Source of the DNA: Ancylobacter sp. WKF20
GTDB taxonomy: Bacteria; Pseudomonadota; Alphaproteobacteria; Rhizobiales; Xanthobacteraceae
Direction: 5' to 3'
Assembly: GCF_029760895.1 (NCBI RefSeq)
Contig: NZ_CP121679.1
Coordinates: 2,418,001-2,482,000 of the forward strand
DNA length: 64,000 nt
A program made the position numbers and the translations under genes. Below, piece after piece: positions 15,961-26,006 of this stretch (its first letter is position 1; every line of letters begins with the position of its first letter). The notes beneath the pieces are model-generated. The model saw only the letters and a list, made by a program, of their open reading frames with translations. It made no database searches and was not told where the DNA came from.

Positions 15961-18019
15961 ATTGCACTCGAATATCTTCGAAAACCTGTGCACGCCAGCC
16001 GCCCTTCTGGCGGGCTGGGCGCGCGTGCTGGCCAATGTCGGTGGACCGGGGGGCGACCGCGTTACCGTCCACAGCTTCGGTCACAATCTGGATGGCGAGA
16101 TCGCCCGGCTGCGCGCCGACCTCGCCAGCGGCGCCTACCGGCCCGGCCCGCTGCGGCGCACCGCCATTCCCAAGCGCTCCGGCGGCAGCCGGCCTCTGGC
16201 CATTCCCTGCGTGCGCGACCGCGTGGCACAGAGCGCGCTGCGCCTTTTGCTGGAGCCGCGGCTGGAACCCACCTTCTCCGATGCCAGCTTCGGCTATCGG
16301 CCGGGTCGCGGTGTCACCGAAGCCGTGGCGCGGGTGCAGGAACTCTATCGGGAGGGCTACCGCCACGTCGTCGACGCCGATATCGAGCGCTTCTTCGAGC
16401 ATGTGCCGCACGGCCCGCTGCTGGTGCGGCTGGGAGAGGCGATCCAAGAGCCGCCGGTCGTGCGGCTCATCGGTCGCTGGCTCTCCGCCGAGCCCGAGGC
16501 GCGGGGCCTGCCGCAGGGGTCGCCGATCTCGCCGCTGCTCTCCAACTTCTATCTCGACCATCTCGATGATCGCCTCACCGGGCGCGGCGTGCGTCTCGTG
16601 CGTTTCGCCGACGATTTTCTCGTTCTCTGCCGCAGTCCCGACGGTGCCGGGGCGGCGCTGGAGCGGGTGCGTGACATTCTCGGCGAACTCGGGCTCCGGC
16701 TCAATCTCGACAAGACCCGGCTGATCGACTTCGACCGCGGCTTCCAGTTCCTGGGGCGGAAATTCGTCAAGAGCTTCGTGCTGGCCGGCACCGTGCTGGA
16801 GGAGGAGGAGGAAGACGAGGCGATGAGCATCGCCGGACCCTCCGGAGCATGGTCGGCGGGGAATCCGATGGACGCCGCCCTGCCGGCGCCGGCGGATGCG
16901 AACGCCGCCCCACGCCTTACGCCGGCGCCCAACGCGACGCCGCCCCAGACACTGGACGCCGGCACGCCCGAAAATGCCCCCGCGGCCGAAGGCGCGCCCG
17001 CCACCCATGATCTGGCCCCGGTCCTTCGGCCACTCTACCTGCTCACGCCCGGCCGCCGGCTGAGCCTGCGCGGTGAGGCCTTCGCCGTGATGGAGGACGG
17101 ACAGACCGTCGCGCTGCTCGCCCCGCGCCGGCTCGACCGCATCGAGATCGGCCCCGACGCGGAGGCTGATGGGAATGCCCTGCGCCAGGCGCTCGCCTAC
17201 GGCATCCATGTCGCCTATGTGAGCGGCAGCGGGCGCACGCTGGGCACCCTCGCCCCGCCCCCCGACCACGGCGCGCGGCATCTGGCGCAGGCCGGCACGC
17301 GGCTCGACCCGCGGCGCGGGCTCGCCATCGCCCGCGCCTTCGCCGGCGCCCGCATCCGTAATCAGCGGGCGCTGCTGAACCGGCTCAACCGGCGCCGCAA
17401 GCACAGCGCCGTCGCGGAGACCGCGAGCAAGATCGGCCGCATCGCGCTGAAGCTCGGTATCGCCCTGCGTGAGGATGCCGTGAGGGGCGTCGAGGGAGAA
17501 GCCGCCGCCTTGTACTGGCCGGCGCTGGGCCAGATGTTCGAGCACGGCTTCGGCCTGACGCGCCGCGAACGGCAGCCCCCCGCCTCACCGACCGATCTCA
17601 TTCTGAACTACGCCGCCGGGCTGCTGGCGCGCGACGTGGAAACCCTGCTGCTTCGGCACGGGCTGCATCCGGGGATCGGCTTCCTGCATGGCGCGCGCGA
17701 TCTGGAGGCGCCCCTGGCCTGGGATATCATGGAGCCGTTCCGCGCGCCCCTGGTCGAGGGTTTCGCCGTCTATCTCGTCAACAACCGCGTCCTGCGCGCC
17801 GCCGAGTTCGACCGGCGTGAAGATGGCAGCCTCGTCATGGCGCCGGACGCGCGACTCTCGCTCACCCGAGCCTATGAAGGCTGGCTGGCGCGGCCGGTGA
17901 GAAACCACCGCCTCGGCAGTGACACGGTATGGCGCGGCCTGATCGAGCACGACATCCTCGCCCTCATTCGCACGATCCAAGAGGACGAGCCGTTCGAGCC
18001 TTACGTAATGGATTATTGA
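15956..18019 (+). CDS. cas1: Reverse transcriptase-Cas1 fusion
   Basis: This 687-residue adaptation protein has a group II intron-like reverse transcriptase (about 1-275) fused to Cas1 (about 350-687). RT motifs are intact: first catalytic Asp in VDADIERFF (D140), GLPQGSPISPLLSN, and the active site FADD (217-220). The Cas1 active-site trio is also intact: Glu515 (GEA), His578 (GFLH) and Asp590 (AWDIMEPFR). Known RT-Cas1 proteins can acquire spacers from RNA. The two parts are joined by an unusual linker: an EEEEEDE acidic run then some 60 Pro/Ala-rich residues. The GTG start is set by alignment of the N-terminus (IFENL...W.RVLANVGG) with RTs. Cas2 follows after 2 bp. Confidence 0.95.
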   Translation: MELHSNIFENLCTPAALLAGWARVLANVGGPGGDRVTVHSFGHNLDGEIARLRADLASGAYRPGPLRRTAIPKRSGGSRPLAIPCVRDRVAQSALRLLLEPRLEPTFSDASFGYRPGRGVTEAVARVQELYREGYRHVVDADIERFFEHVPHGPLLVRLGEAIQEPPVVRLIGRWLSAEPEARGLPQGSPISPLLSNFYLDHLDDRLTGRGVRLVRFADDFLVLCRSPDGAGAALERVRDILGELGLRLNLDKTRLIDFDRGFQFLGRKFVKSFVLAGTVLEEEEEDEAMSIAGPSGAWSAGNPMDAALPAPADANAAPRLTPAPNATPPQTLDAGTPENAPAAEGAPATHDLAPVLRPLYLLTPGRRLSLRGEAFAVMEDGQTVALLAPRRLDRIEIGPDAEADGNALRQALAYGIHVAYVSGSGRTLGTLAPPPDHGARHLAQAGTRLDPRRGLAIARAFAGARIRNQRALLNRLNRRRKHSAVAETASKIGRIALKLGIALREDAVRGVEGEAAALYWPALGQMFEHGFGLTRRERQPPASPTDLILNYAAGLLARDVETLLLRHGLHPGIGFLHGARDLEAPLAWDIMEPFRAPLVEGFAVYLVNNRVLRAAEFDRREDGSLVMAPDARLSLTRAYEGWLARPVRNHRLGSDTVWRGLIEHDILALIRTIQEDEPFEPYVMDY

Positions 18020-18021
18020 GG

Positions 18022-18306
18022 ATGGCAGCCAAGGTTCTCGCGGTCGTCTGCTACGATGTCATCAAGGACTCGGTCCGCGACCGCCTCGCATCCCTGCTGG
18101 AAGAGGAACTTATCCGCGTTCAGGAGAGCGTGTTTGAAGGGTGGATCGGCGAAGGGAAGCTACGGAATCTCGTCCGACGATCCGCCGCGCTGATTGGCCC
18201 CGACGACAGCCTGCGGGTTTATCGCCTCGGCGCGTCGGACGCGATGCGCACGATCGTCCATGGACCGACCCCCGCGGTGGAGGCTGGCGATTACTATCTC
18301 TTCTGA
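18022..18306 (+). CDS. cas2: CRISPR adaptation protein Cas2
   Basis: This 94-residue protein has the normal Cas2 length and fold signature: a first strand ending in VVCYDV with the conserved Asp12, then DSVRDRLASLLEEELIRVQESVFEG, and a late strand LRVYRL. Cas2 bridges two Cas1 dimers in the integration complex that inserts spacers at the leader end. It starts 2 bp after RT-cas1, with GAGG just before the ATG, and its end overlaps the start of cas6. Confidence 0.95.
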   Translation: MAAKVLAVVCYDVIKDSVRDRLASLLEEELIRVQESVFEGWIGEGKLRNLVRRSAALIGPDDSLRVYRLGASDAMRTIVHGPTPAVEAGDYYLF

Positions 18307-19192
18307 CGCTGCGGCCGCTCCAGACGCGGATTTCCGACGGATCATCGAACGGCGACTGTCGTCGCCACAGGTTCATGGCGATCTCGAAACGCTGCTGTCC
18401 GCCTTGCACTGGACCGATCTCACCCTGGTGATGACGGCGCCGCCTCTCATGGAAGAGCTCCCTGATCTCGGTGACCGTTTCCGGGGAGCTCTTGGCCGGC
18501 GCCTGGAGGCAATGGGCCCGACAGGAGCCGAGGCGTGGCACCTTCTCTTCGGACCGCTCTTTCGCGCCGGTAGCGAAGAAGCCATCCGTCCCTACGCGAT
18601 AGCCGCGCATCGTGAGCGGGACGCGATCATCTGGCGCCTGCGGCTTTTCGGCTTCGCCGATCTCTGGGCGGAGGAGATCGAGGCTGCCATGCGGTTGGCT
18701 CCCGTGGCTGGTATCGCCCTGCGGCGATCGGGCATGCAGCGCGTCCCCCTTGATATCCGGTCCGTAACACGCGCGCTTTCATGGTGGGCCTCTCCACCGC
18801 ACGAAGCGCGCCGTGTTCGGATGACAACCATCACCCCTCTCATCATCCGCCGGAGCCGCTCCACGCTTGGCTCGCTCGACGGCCTGCATTCCTCCATCAT
18901 CAGACGATTGCTGGCCGTCGCCCGCTGGTGCGATGCCGCGGCCAGTCGATCCTTACTCGCAGATCTGCGGTCCGATGTGTGGAGCCTTGCCGACGAGACC
19001 CTCTCCCCCGTCGGCTGGGTTCGGCATTCATCCAATCACCCGGAGGGCGTCGTCAATCTCGGCCTTTCAGGACACTTCCTGTTGAGTGATTTGACACCGA
19101 TCGGCAACCGATTGACGCAGTCCGCACTGCTTTTCCACGCAGGCGGAGGAGCGACAGCCGGCTTTGGATGGCTAACAGGCATCCTGTTGTAG
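18260..19192 (+). CDS. cas6: CRISPR precursor-crRNA endoribonuclease Cas6
   Basis: From the ATG at 18260 the product is 310 residues, the usual Cas6 length; an in-frame ATG at 18194 lies deeper inside cas2, and the true start is uncertain because no clear ribosome site is seen. The C-terminal half has the Cas6 RAMP features: LGLSGHFLLSDL and the terminal glycine-rich loop GGGATAGFGWLTG. Cas6 should cut each repeat 3' of the GCGC stem and leave the 8-nt UUAGAAAC tag found in both arrays. It is separate from RT-cas1, unlike Cas6-RT-Cas1 fusions known elsewhere. It overlaps cas2 by 47 bp. Confidence 0.8.
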   Translation: MDRPPRWRLAITISSDAAAAPDADFRRIIERRLSSPQVHGDLETLLSALHWTDLTLVMTAPPLMEELPDLGDRFRGALGRRLEAMGPTGAEAWHLLFGPLFRAGSEEAIRPYAIAAHRERDAIIWRLRLFGFADLWAEEIEAAMRLAPVAGIALRRSGMQRVPLDIRSVTRALSWWASPPHEARRVRMTTITPLIIRRSRSTLGSLDGLHSSIIRRLLAVARWCDAAASRSLLADLRSDVWSLADETLSPVGWVRHSSNHPEGVVNLGLSGHFLLSDLTPIGNRLTQSALLFHAGGGATAGFGWLTGILL

Positions 19193-19310
19193 GAGCCTTT
19201 ACGGAGGCCGTCGCCTTTCCCCACCCCGCCGAAGATACAACACAAGGGTGGTTAGCGCCCGGCGCGGTCTGCCCTACACTCCGCCGCCCAACTGCCGGAG
19301 GAATTGACCC

Positions 19311-20276
19311 ATGGAACTGCGCCGTCTTGGCCGCTCCGACATTCTGGTCCCGCCGCTGTGCTTCGGTGGCAATGTGTTCGGCTGGACCGCCGACGAGGCG
19401 ACCTCCTTCCGCCTGCTCGACGGGCTCGTGGAGGCGGGCTTCACCTTCATCGACACGGCCGATGTCTATTCGCGCTGGGCGGACGGCAATCAGGGCGGGG
19501 AATCCGAGGCGATCATCGGCCGCTGGATGAAGGCGCGCGGCAACCGCGCCAAGCTCACCATCGCCACCAAGGTCGGCTCGGACATGGGGCGCGGCAAGGT
19601 CTGCCTCGCGCCCGACTACATCGCCAGCGCCGTCGAGGCCTCGCTCACCCGCCTGCAGACCGATTACATCGACCTCTACCAGTCGCATTGGGACGACCCG
19701 GACACCCCGTTCGAGGAGGTGCTGGGTGCCTATGACGGTCTCATCCGCGCCGGCAAGGTGCGGCTCATCGGCGCCTCCAACCTCAGCCCGGCCCGGCTGT
19801 TCGAGGCGCTGGCGGTGGCCGCGCGCGAGAAGCTGCCGCGCTACGAGACGCTGCAGCCGGAGTACAATCTCTACGCGCGCGCCGGCTATGAGGCCGAGCT
19901 GGAGCCGATCTGCCGGGGCAACGGGCTCGGCGTCATCACCTATTTCTCGCTCGCCGCCGGCTTCCTGACCGGCAAGTACCGCACGCCCGCCGACGCCGCC
20001 AAGAGCGCGCGCGGCGAGGAGGTGGTGGCGACCTATCTCAACCCGCGCGGCGAACGTATCCTCGCCGCGCTCGATCAGGTCGCTGCCGCCCGGAGCGTCA
20101 GCCCGGCGCAGGTGGCGCTCGCCTGGGTGATGGCGCGCCCGAGCCTCACCGCCGCCATCGCCAGCGCCTCCCGCCCCGAACAGCTCGGCGATCTCATCGC
20201 CGCTGCCACGCTTGACCTCACCACGGGAGAAATCGACAAGCTGGACGCCGCCAGCGCCTGGAAGGATGCCGCATGA
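19311..20276 (+). CDS. Aldo/keto reductase
   Basis: This 321-residue TIM-barrel NADPH oxidoreductase shows the family marks: [11 protein letters not shown] near the N-terminus, FIDTADVY with the catalytic Asp and Tyr, LTIATKVG with the catalytic Lys, YIDLYQSHW with the active-site His, and the NADPH region near [22 protein letters not shown] lies 8 nt before the ATG. Its stop overlaps the adenine deaminase start by 4 bp. It marks the right border of the CRISPR island. The substrate is not predictable. Confidence 0.9.
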   Translation: MELRRLGRSDILVPPLCFGGNVFGWTADEATSFRLLDGLVEAGFTFIDTADVYSRWADGNQGGESEAIIGRWMKARGNRAKLTIATKVGSDMGRGKVCLAPDYIASAVEASLTRLQTDYIDLYQSHWDDPDTPFEEVLGAYDGLIRAGKVRLIGASNLSPARLFEALAVAAREKLPRYETLQPEYNLYARAGYEAELEPICRGNGLGVITYFSLAAGFLTGKYRTPADAAKSARGEEVVATYLNPRGERILAALDQVAAARSVSPAQVALAWVMARPSLTAAIASASRPEQLGDLIAAATLDLTTGEIDKLDAASAWKDAA

Positions 20277-21985
20277 GCAAGCTCTCCCCCGCCGAGATCG
20301 GCCGCTTCATCGATGCCGGGCGCGGTGTCGCCCCGGCGGACCTCGTGATCAAGAATGTCCGCCTGCTCGACGTCATCACCGGCGCGATCACCGAGACCGA
20401 CATCGCCATCGTCGGCTCGCGCATTGTCGGCACTTATGACCGCTATGAGGGCGCCGAGACCATCGACGGCGCCGGCCTGTTCGCCGTGCCGGGCTTCATC
20501 GACACCCATCTTCATGTCGAATCCTCGCTGGTCACCCCGCTGGAATTCGACCGCTGCGTGCTGCCGCATGGCGTGACCACGGCGATCTGCGACCCGCACG
20601 AAATCGCCAATGTGCTGGGCGCCGAGGGCATCCGCTATTTCCAGCGCTGCGCCGAGCGCACCATCATGGATCTGCGGGTGCAGCTCTCCTCCTGCGTGCC
20701 GGCCACCGCCTTCGAGACCTCGGGCGCCGAGCTTGACGCGGGCGACCTCATCGCCCTGCGGGGCCATGCCTCGGGCATCGGCCTTGCCGAGTTCATGAAT
20801 TTCCCCGGCGTGCTGTTCAAGGATGCCGGCGTCCTCGCCAAGCTCTCCGCCTTCTCCGACGGGCGGATCGACGGCCACGCGCCGCTGCTGGGGGGCCGCG
20901 ACCTCAATGGCTACATCGCCGCCGGCATCCGCACCGAGCATGAGGCGACCGCGCTGGCGGAAGCCCGCGAGAAGCTGATGAAGGGCATGACGGTGCTGAT
21001 CCGCGAGGGGTCGGTCTCCAAGGACCTTCACGCGCTGATCCCGCTGATCACCGCCGACACCTCCGCCTTCCTCGCCTTCTGCACCGACGACCGCAACCCG
21101 CTCGACATCGCCGAGGAAGGCCATCTCGACTACATGATCCGCACCGCCATCGCGCGCGGCGCGCCGCTGCACCATGTCTACCGCGTGGCGAGCTGGTCGG
21201 CGGCCAACGCTTTCGGCCTGACCGATCGCGGCCTCATCGCGCCGGGGCGCCGGGCCGACATCGTGCTGCTGGATGATCTCGAAGCGTGCTCGGTGCGTCA
21301 GGTCATCTCTGCCGGGCGGCTGGTGAGCGAGGCGCTGTTCGCCACGCGCGGCGCGGTGGAGCCGGTCGGGCTCGATTCGATGAAGGCGCGGCAGGTGACG
21401 GCGGCCGATTTCCGCATCCCCGCCACCGCGCCGGCGACGCGGGTGATGGGCGTGGTGCCCGGCCGCATCATCACCGAGGATCTCACCTTCGACCTGCCGG
21501 TGATCGACGGCGAGAAGCAGGTCGATTTCGCCAAGGACGCGGTGAAGGTCTGCGTCGTCGCCCGCCACGGCAAGAACGACAATATCGGCCGCGGCTTCGT
21601 CCATGGCTTCGGCATGAAGCGCGGCGCCATTGCTTCCTCGGTCGGCCATGACAGCCACAATATCTGCGTCGTCGGCGCGGATGAGGCGGATATGGCGGTG
21701 GCGGTCAACCGGCTCATCGCCATCAAGGGCGGCTTCGTGGTGGCGGAAGGCGGAAAGGTCACCGCCGAACTGGCGCTCCCCGTCGCCGGCCTCATGTCGG
21801 CGGGCTCCTTCGAGGAGGTGCATGACGCCCTCATCCCGCTGCGCGCCGCCGCCAAGGCGCTCGGCGTCGTGCTGGCCGAGCCGTTCCTCCAAGTGGCCTT
21901 CCTGCCGCTGCCGGTGATCCCGCATCTGAAGATCACCGACCACGGCATGTTCGACGTCGACGCCTTCGCGCCGGTGGAGGGGTAG
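20273..21985 (+). CDS. ade: Adenine deaminase
   Basis: This 570-residue amidohydrolase has the length and motifs of bacterial adenine deaminase, which converts adenine to hypoxanthine in purine salvage. Visible are the metal motif [29 protein letters not shown], the [11 protein letters not shown] loop, and the C-terminal [10 protein letters not shown] region characteristic of the Ade family. The start overlaps the aldo/keto reductase stop (ATGA), so they form one operon. It converges with a DeoR-type gene only 4 bp from its stop. Confidence 0.95.
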   Translation: MSKLSPAEIGRFIDAGRGVAPADLVIKNVRLLDVITGAITETDIAIVGSRIVGTYDRYEGAETIDGAGLFAVPGFIDTHLHVESSLVTPLEFDRCVLPHGVTTAICDPHEIANVLGAEGIRYFQRCAERTIMDLRVQLSSCVPATAFETSGAELDAGDLIALRGHASGIGLAEFMNFPGVLFKDAGVLAKLSAFSDGRIDGHAPLLGGRDLNGYIAAGIRTEHEATALAEAREKLMKGMTVLIREGSVSKDLHALIPLITADTSAFLAFCTDDRNPLDIAEEGHLDYMIRTAIARGAPLHHVYRVASWSAANAFGLTDRGLIAPGRRADIVLLDDLEACSVRQVISAGRLVSEALFATRGAVEPVGLDSMKARQVTAADFRIPATAPATRVMGVVPGRIITEDLTFDLPVIDGEKQVDFAKDAVKVCVVARHGKNDNIGRGFVHGFGMKRGAIASSVGHDSHNICVVGADEADMAVAVNRLIAIKGGFVVAEGGKVTAELALPVAGLMSAGSFEEVHDALIPLRAAAKALGVVLAEPFLQVAFLPLPVIPHLKITDHGMFDVDAFAPVEG

Positions 21986-21989
21986 GAAC

Positions 21990-22775
21990 CTAAAACCCGT
22001 CCTCGTCGCGCGAGCCGACTTCGATCAGTTCGACCGCGTCACGGGCGCAGACGTCGCGCAGCGAGGGAGAGGAGACGACGTCGGTCACGAAGGTGTCGAT
22101 CTCCGCCATGGCGCCGATGCGCACCGGGGCGGTGCGCTCGAGCTTGGAGCGGTCGGCCACCAGAATGACCTGTCGGGCATTGTCGATAATGGCGCGGGCG
22201 ACCTGCACCTCGCGGTAGTCGAAATCGAGCAGCGTGCCGTCCTCCTCGATAGCGGAGGCGCCGATCACCGCATAGTCGACGCGGAACTGGCGGACGAAAT
22301 CCACCGCCGCCGAGCCGATCACCGCGCCGTCGGCATGGCGTACCGGGCCGCCGGCCATGATCAGCTCGATCTTCGGGTGGCGGTAGAGCAGCGTCGCGAC
22401 ATTGAGGTTGTTGGTGATGACCAGAAGGTCTTCATGGTCGCCGAGCGCGCGGGCGACCTCTTCCGTCGTCGTGCCGATATTGATGAACAGCGAGGCGCGG
22501 TTCGGCACCATGTCGGCGGCGGCCTCGGCGATGGCGCGCTTGGCGCCCTGCGCCATGGCGCGGCGGGCCTCATAGGCGAGGTTCTCGACGCCCGAGGCGA
22601 CGACCGCCCCGCCATGCACGCGCGACATCAGCCGGCGCACGCAGAGATCGTTGAGGTCCTTGCGGATGGTCTGCGGCGACACGTCGAAGCGCGACGACAG
22701 ATCCTCGACGCTGACGCGCCCCTGCGCCCGCGCCAGCATCAGAATATCCTGCTGGCGTGATGAGATCGCGTTCAT
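21990..22775 (-). CDS. DeoR/GlpR-family transcriptional regulator
   Basis: I start at the ATG at 22775 (MNAISSRQQDILML), giving 261 residues, the usual family length. The open frame extends 36 residues further upstream without similarity. The N-terminal helix-turn-helix is clear (GRVSVEDLSSRFDVSPQTIRKDLNDL), followed by the family's RVHGGAV signature and the sugar-phosphate sensor domain (NIGTTTEEVARAL, VITNNLNVATLL, DYAVIGASAI). It probably represses a sugar or glycerol-phosphate pathway; no such target is adjacent. Confidence 0.9.
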   Translation of the reverse strand: MNAISSRQQDILMLARAQGRVSVEDLSSRFDVSPQTIRKDLNDLCVRRLMSRVHGGAVVASGVENLAYEARRAMAQGAKRAIAEAAADMVPNRASLFINIGTTTEEVARALGDHEDLLVITNNLNVATLLYRHPKIELIMAGGPVRHADGAVIGSAAVDFVRQFRVDYAVIGASAIEEDGTLLDFDYREVQVARAIIDNARQVILVADRSKLERTAPVRIGAMAEIDTFVTDVVSSPSLRDVCARDAVELIEVGSRDEDGF

Positions 22776-22891
22776 TCCGGTGCGTCCGCCATTCCCGTAG
22801 GTCCGCTCCTGCCCCCGCGCCGGCGCGACGTCCGAGAGAATGATTCCAGTCAGCAATCCTGCACAACCGGAGGCCGCACGCAAACAAAGGC

Positions 22892-24022
22892 TTAGCTGCG
22901 CTGCAGCATCAGCGCGCTGCCAAGACCGCCCGCGGCGGCGATGGCGGCAAGGCCCAGAGCCCCCGGCGTCTCCCGCGCCAGTTCATGGAACAGCCGCACC
23001 GCGAGGATGGCGCCGGACGCGCCCACGGGATGGCCCCGCGCCAGCGCCCCGCCGCCCCGGTTGAGCGGGTCGTCCCGCAGATCGAGTTGGCGCCGGTTCT
23101 CCAGAAGCTGCGGCGCGGAGGCTTCCATCAGTTCGAGCACGGCGAGCGCGTCGAGTGCGCTTCCCGCCTGATCGAGCACCGCCCGCACCGCCGGCACCAG
23201 CGCATCATAGGGCCGCTCGGGCACGCCGCCCGCCGACGCGGCCGCCGCGACGATGCAGGAGGGAAGGCCAAGGCGCTCCTTCACCTTGGCGGAGACGATC
23301 AGAACGCCGGCGGCCGCATCCGCCTCCACCGCGACGGTGGTGGCGTCGAGCGCGCAGGCGCCCTCCCCGGCGACGAGAGGGGCGCGGGCGGCGAGGCGGT
23401 GGGTGAGGTCGCGGGTGAAGGCGTCGTGGGCGAGCCCGGCCATGGCCACGATTTCCGCCGCCATGCGGTCGCGGGCCGCGCGCGCCTTGGCGTGGCTGTC
23501 CACCGCCAGCCCGTGCTGGACGGCGCGGGTATAGCCCCGTTCGACAGCGAGCGCGGCCATCGCTTCCAGCATGTCCGGGTCGGCATCCGGGAAGGGGCTG
23601 AAGGGCGGGCGCTCATAAAAGGCCGGCGCCTCACCCGCCTCACGCGGGCGCCGGGCGCGCAGCGGCGCGCGGCTCCAGCTTTCCACCCCGCCGGCCAGCA
23701 CGATTTCCGCTGCGCCACTCGCGACGAGGCGCGCGCCGAGCGCGATGGCGTCGAGCCCGGAGCAGCATTGCGTGTCGAGGGTCAAGGCCGGCACATGCGC
23801 CGGGATGCCCGCCGCCAGCGCTGAAAGGCGCGCGACATTGCCACCGCCGGACAGCGCATTGCCGAGGATGACATGGCCGACGGCCTCGGGCGGGATGCCA
23901 GCGTCCTGAAGGCACGCGCGCAGCACCGGGGCGGCAAGGTCATGCGCCTCGATGGCGTTGAACGCTCCGCGCCGGGGCGCCACCGCCGTGCGGCGGGCGG
24001 CGAGGACATACGCGCCGCTCAT
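22892..24022 (-). CDS. Thiolase (acetyl-CoA acetyltransferase family)
   Basis: This 376-residue protein shows thiolase features: the active-site Cys in LDTQCCSGLDAIA (about residue 88), NRGGGALARGHPVGASGA with the catalytic His, and a final AAAGGLGSALML with the glycine-rich C-terminus. It should make or cleave beta-ketoacyl-CoA. The ATG overlaps the stop of the acyl-CoA ligase gene by 4 bp, so it is the last gene of a bioM-bioN-bioY-ligase-thiolase run. It is a little shorter than typical thiolases (about 390). Confidence 0.88.
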   Translation of the reverse strand: MSGAYVLAARRTAVAPRRGAFNAIEAHDLAAPVLRACLQDAGIPPEAVGHVILGNALSGGGNVARLSALAAGIPAHVPALTLDTQCCSGLDAIALGARLVASGAAEIVLAGGVESWSRAPLRARRPREAGEAPAFYERPPFSPFPDADPDMLEAMAALAVERGYTRAVQHGLAVDSHAKARAARDRMAAEIVAMAGLAHDAFTRDLTHRLAARAPLVAGEGACALDATTVAVEADAAAGVLIVSAKVKERLGLPSCIVAAAASAGGVPERPYDALVPAVRAVLDQAGSALDALAVLELMEASAPQLLENRRQLDLRDDPLNRGGGALARGHPVGASGAILAVRLFHELARETPGALGLAAIAAAGGLGSALMLQRS

Positions 24023-25449
24023 CGACCCAGCCTCGCGTGGGACAGCCTCTCGCGCGCCAGCGCCTCCAGCGCCCTAAGGTCCGCCTTGCCGCCAGAGGTG
24101 CGCGGCCAGTCGGCGAGCGCGAGGAAGCGGCGGGGAATCTTGGCGGCGGGGAGAAAGGCGCGGCAGGCGGCGCGCAGGGCGGGAGCATCCGGCCCGCTCT
24201 GCGGAAAGTCCCCCCGCAACACGGCGACGAGTTCGACGCCGCGCAGATCGTCGGCCAGGCCAAACACCGCCGCCTCCTCAATGCCGGGCAGGCGTGTCAG
24301 CACCGCCTCCACCTCCTCCGGGTAGACATTGAGCCCGGCGGTGACCAGCATCCGCTTTTCCCGGCCATGCAGATAGAGGAAGCCGGCCGCGTCCAGCCGT
24401 CCATGGTCGCCGACGCTCATGAAGCCCTCCGTGCGGCCGAGTTCATCGCTGCCGCCGCAGGCATAGCCATCGAACAGCAGCGTCGAGCCGACCCAGATCG
24501 CGCCGGCCTCCCCCGCCGACAGCTCGCGCCCCTGCGCGTCGCGGATGGAGAGGGTGACGCCATGGGCGGCGCGGCCGACCGAGCCGGGCGGCACGGGCTC
24601 ATTCGGATGGGCGATGGTGACGAAGGAGAGTTCGGAGGCGCCGTAGAATTCGCCGATGGCCGCACCGGGGAACAGGCGCTCCACCGCCGCGCGGGTGTCC
24701 GCCCGCCATTTGGCACCGGAAATGAGGATCAGCCGCACGCTGGGGTAAATGGCGCCCTGCCCCGCCTCCACCAGCATCTGCAATTGGGTGGGGGTGAGAT
24801 AGATGACGCTCACCGCTTCCCGCGCGATGAGACGCAAGGCGCGGCGGGGGTGGAAGGCGCGCATCATCACCGCCCGCGCGCCGACATGCAGCGCATGGAC
24901 GACGCCATAAAGGTGCAGCGAGGCGGCAAGGCCGCCGGGCGCCATCACCACATCGTCGGACGTGAGGCCGAACTCGACCGCCGTGACGGTGAAGCTGTCG
25001 ATCCAGCTGCGGTGGCTGCGCCGATACCCCTTCGGGATGCCGGTCGAGCCGGAGGTGAAACCGACATAGAAGGGCGTGTCAGGTGTCGGCGGCGCGGGCG
25101 GGGGGCCGGGCGTGTCGTCAAAGGCCGGGGCGGCGTCGAGCATCAGCGCCGGTGCGAGCGCGGCGTCGATCGCGGCGCGGGTCTGCGCCGGCCAGCCGGG
25201 ATCATAGACCAGCGCCTGCCGCCCGCTCACCGCGCAGGCGAAGAACAGCTCCACCAGCGCGGGATCATTGCCCATGGCGAGCGCGATGCACGCGCCCGGC
25301 GCGGTGCGGGCGTCGAGAAAGCCGGCGAGGCGATCCACGCGGGCGGCGAAGGCGGCGCGGGTGAGGCGTTCGTCCTCGCACACCAGCGCGACACGCTCCG
25401 GCGCACGTGCGGCGAGCGCGGCGAGATCCGCGCCGATGGTGCTTTCCAT
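24019..25449 (-). CDS. AMP-forming acyl-CoA synthetase
   Basis: The ATG at 25449 overlaps the bioY stop region and gives 476 residues; the longer open frame upstream is the bioY gene read in another frame. ANL-superfamily motifs are in order: the P-loop YVGFTSGSTGIPKGYRRSH, the GEFYGASEL motif, SVGDHGRLDAAGFLYLHGREKRM, and the catalytic Lys near SGGKADLRALE. It should activate a carboxylic acid to an acyl-CoA. The setting behind bioMNY and before a thiolase suggests use of a biotin-pathway or fatty acid precursor such as a dicarboxylic acid; this is inference. Confidence 0.88.
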   Translation of the reverse strand: MESTIGADLAALAARAPERVALVCEDERLTRAAFAARVDRLAGFLDARTAPGACIALAMGNDPALVELFFACAVSGRQALVYDPGWPAQTRAAIDAALAPALMLDAAPAFDDTPGPPPAPPTPDTPFYVGFTSGSTGIPKGYRRSHRSWIDSFTVTAVEFGLTSDDVVMAPGGLAASLHLYGVVHALHVGARAVMMRAFHPRRALRLIAREAVSVIYLTPTQLQMLVEAGQGAIYPSVRLILISGAKWRADTRAAVERLFPGAAIGEFYGASELSFVTIAHPNEPVPPGSVGRAAHGVTLSIRDAQGRELSAGEAGAIWVGSTLLFDGYACGGSDELGRTEGFMSVGDHGRLDAAGFLYLHGREKRMLVTAGLNVYPEEVEAVLTRLPGIEEAAVFGLADDLRGVELVAVLRGDFPQSGPDAPALRAACRAFLPAAKIPRRFLALADWPRTSGGKADLRALEALARERLSHARLGR

Positions 25450-26006
25450 CAGGCGTTGCGCGAGAGCAGCGCCTCCGGCAGGCCCCGCGCCACGGTCTGC
25501 GCGACCAGCGCGGTCAGCACCGCCTTGATGGCGTCGCCGGGAATGAAGATGAGGCAGGCCTTGGTGGCGTCGAGCAGGGAAAGCTGGGTCTTCATGGCCA
25601 TGCCGACAATGCCGAAGGCATAGAGCACGACGATGCCGCCAATGACCGAGGCGACCAGCGCCGCCGGGAACACTGGCGCCTTGCGCAGCGCCTGCATGAT
25701 CGCGCCGGCGACGATGGCCGCCGCCACCCAACCGAAGAGGAAGCCGACCGAGGGGCCGAAGAACACGCCGAGCCCGCCGCGCCCGCCGGCGAGGATGGGC
25801 GCGCCGAGAGCCACCACGAACAGCATCAGCGCCATCGCCGCGCCGCCGCGCCAGGCCCCGAGCATCACGCCCGCCAGCATCGCGCCCATGCTCTGCGCGG
25901 TGATCGGCACGCCGCCGGCGAGCGGAATGTCGAATTTGGGCAGCAGGCCGAGCACGGCGAAGATCGCGGCATAGAGGGCGATCTGGACGAGCGAGCGATC
26001 CTTCAT
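25449..26006 (-). CDS. bioY: Biotin ECF transporter substrate-binding protein BioY
   Basis: This 185-residue membrane protein starts at the ATG at 26006, overlapping bioN by 4 bp. It has six predicted hydrophobic segments and the BioY signature: GVPITAQSMGAMLAGVMLGAWRG, followed by GGRGGLGVFFGPSVGFLFGW. BioY binds biotin with high affinity and works with BioM and BioN encoded just upstream. The stop overlaps the ligase start. Confidence 0.95.
   Translation of the reverse strand: MKDRSLVQIALYAAIFAVLGLLPKFDIPLAGGVPITAQSMGAMLAGVMLGAWRGGAAMALMLFVVALGAPILAGGRGGLGVFFGPSVGFLFGWVAAAIVAGAIMQALRKAPVFPAALVASVIGGIVVLYAFGIVGMAMKTQLSLLDATKACLIFIPGDAIKAVLTALVAQTVARGLPEALLSRNA

Noticed and set aside
15941..17545. 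A 534-codon minus-strand frame over RT-cas1
   Set aside because: Antisense to RT-cas1, whose catalytic motifs all lie in the plus frame.
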